From assembly GCA_016302185.1 (NCBI GenBank), contig JAEDOC010000137.1:1-5477 (forward strand): 5,477 nucleotides of DNA, in the 5' to 3' direction. The translations under genes and the position numbers were made by a program. Under the pieces are notes generated by a model. It did no database searches and was not told where the DNA came from. It worked only from the letters and a program-made list of their open reading frames with translations. Positions 5,312-5,477 of the stretch are shown piece after piece; within the stretch, counting starts at the first letter, position 1, and the number at the start of each line of letters is the position of its first letter. This stretch comes from Clostridium sp. (GTDB taxonomy: Bacteria > Bacillota > Clostridia > Lachnospirales > Lachnospiraceae).

Positions 5312-5477
5312 ATGCAGGATTTCACACACAGCTTCCGGACAGCGCGGGCCAGCGTCCGCGCCGAAAGCCCCTTGATTCACAGCATTACCAGCCCCATCGC
5401 CATCAATGACTGCGCCAATGCGGTTCTGGCGCTGGGCGCAAAGCCCATCATGGCAGAGCATCCCCGGGAGGTCGCCC
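5312..5477 (+). CDS. thiM: Hydroxyethylthiazole kinase ThiM (5' part; runs off window)
   Basis: ThiM phosphorylates 4-methyl-5-(2-hydroxyethyl)thiazole with ATP, giving the thiazole phosphate used by ThiE to make thiamine phosphate. Only the first 55 codons are visible, out of roughly 270 usual for the family. The segment IHSITSPIAINDCANAVLAL (22-41), continued by GAKPIMAEHPREVA, is the characteristic N-terminal ThiM region of the ribokinase-like fold; Ser27 stands where Asn is usual (ITN). The ATG at 5312 has AGGAG at 5299-5303. The gene follows thiW by 28 bases in the same direction with no terminator, so both should share the attenuated transcript, linking thiazole import to its phosphorylation. 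Confidence 0.95.
   Translation, partial: MQDFTHSFRTARASVRAESPLIHSITSPIAINDCANAVLALGAKPIMAEHPREVA

Noticed and set aside
1..5477. CRISPR array, tRNA, rRNA or insertion sequence
   Set aside because: No regularly spaced repeats, tRNA-like cloverleaf or TTCGA-type arm, ribosomal RNA sequence or transposase was seen on either strand.

Overview
The window looks like chromosomal DNA of a Gram-positive anaerobe of the Clostridia, probably close to Lachnospiraceae. This rests on strong AGGAGG-type ribosome binding sites, near-consensus sigma-A promoters, riboswitch-controlled vitamin transporters of the energy-coupling factor (ECF) type, and protein families common in that group (SPFH protein of the YdjI type, AAA-ATPase-like/PD-(D/E)XK protein, small lipocalin-like domain). 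The placement is inference from family content, not a database match.

Left part (1-3001, all minus strand). An SPFH-domain gene runs off the left edge. It starts 16 bases after the end of a 625-residue protein with a DNA-binding-type N-terminus, a P-loop AAA-like domain and a C-terminal PD-(D/E)XK nuclease-like domain. That gene has its own near-consensus promoter. Directly upstream of the promoter lies a short coding remnant of a lipocalin-like domain that has lost both ends, which suggests rearrangement or insertion here.

Middle (3002-4200). A gene-poor stretch with stacked hairpins, two of them terminators, follows the ribU gene on the minus strand. RibU is the riboflavin-binding S component of an ECF transporter. 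Its leader carries a clear FMN riboswitch followed by an intrinsic terminator, so FMN should shut off riboflavin uptake by premature termination.

Right part (4200-5477). A divergent consensus promoter drives a leader of about 250 bases, then thiW (predicted thiazole-specific ECF S component) and thiM (hydroxyethylthiazole kinase, cut by the window end). Together they import and phosphorylate the thiazole half of thiamine. The leader ends in a perfect 10-bp terminator hairpin, so it is an attenuator or riboswitch. Part of it resembles the pyrimidine-sensing arm of a TPP riboswitch, but I cannot find the conserved pyrophosphate-sensing arm. This is the best candidate for something new. ThiW also has an unusual C-terminal extension with two extra hydrophobic segments. 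No ATPase or T component for the ECF transporters is present, so both S components probably use a shared energizing module encoded elsewhere.
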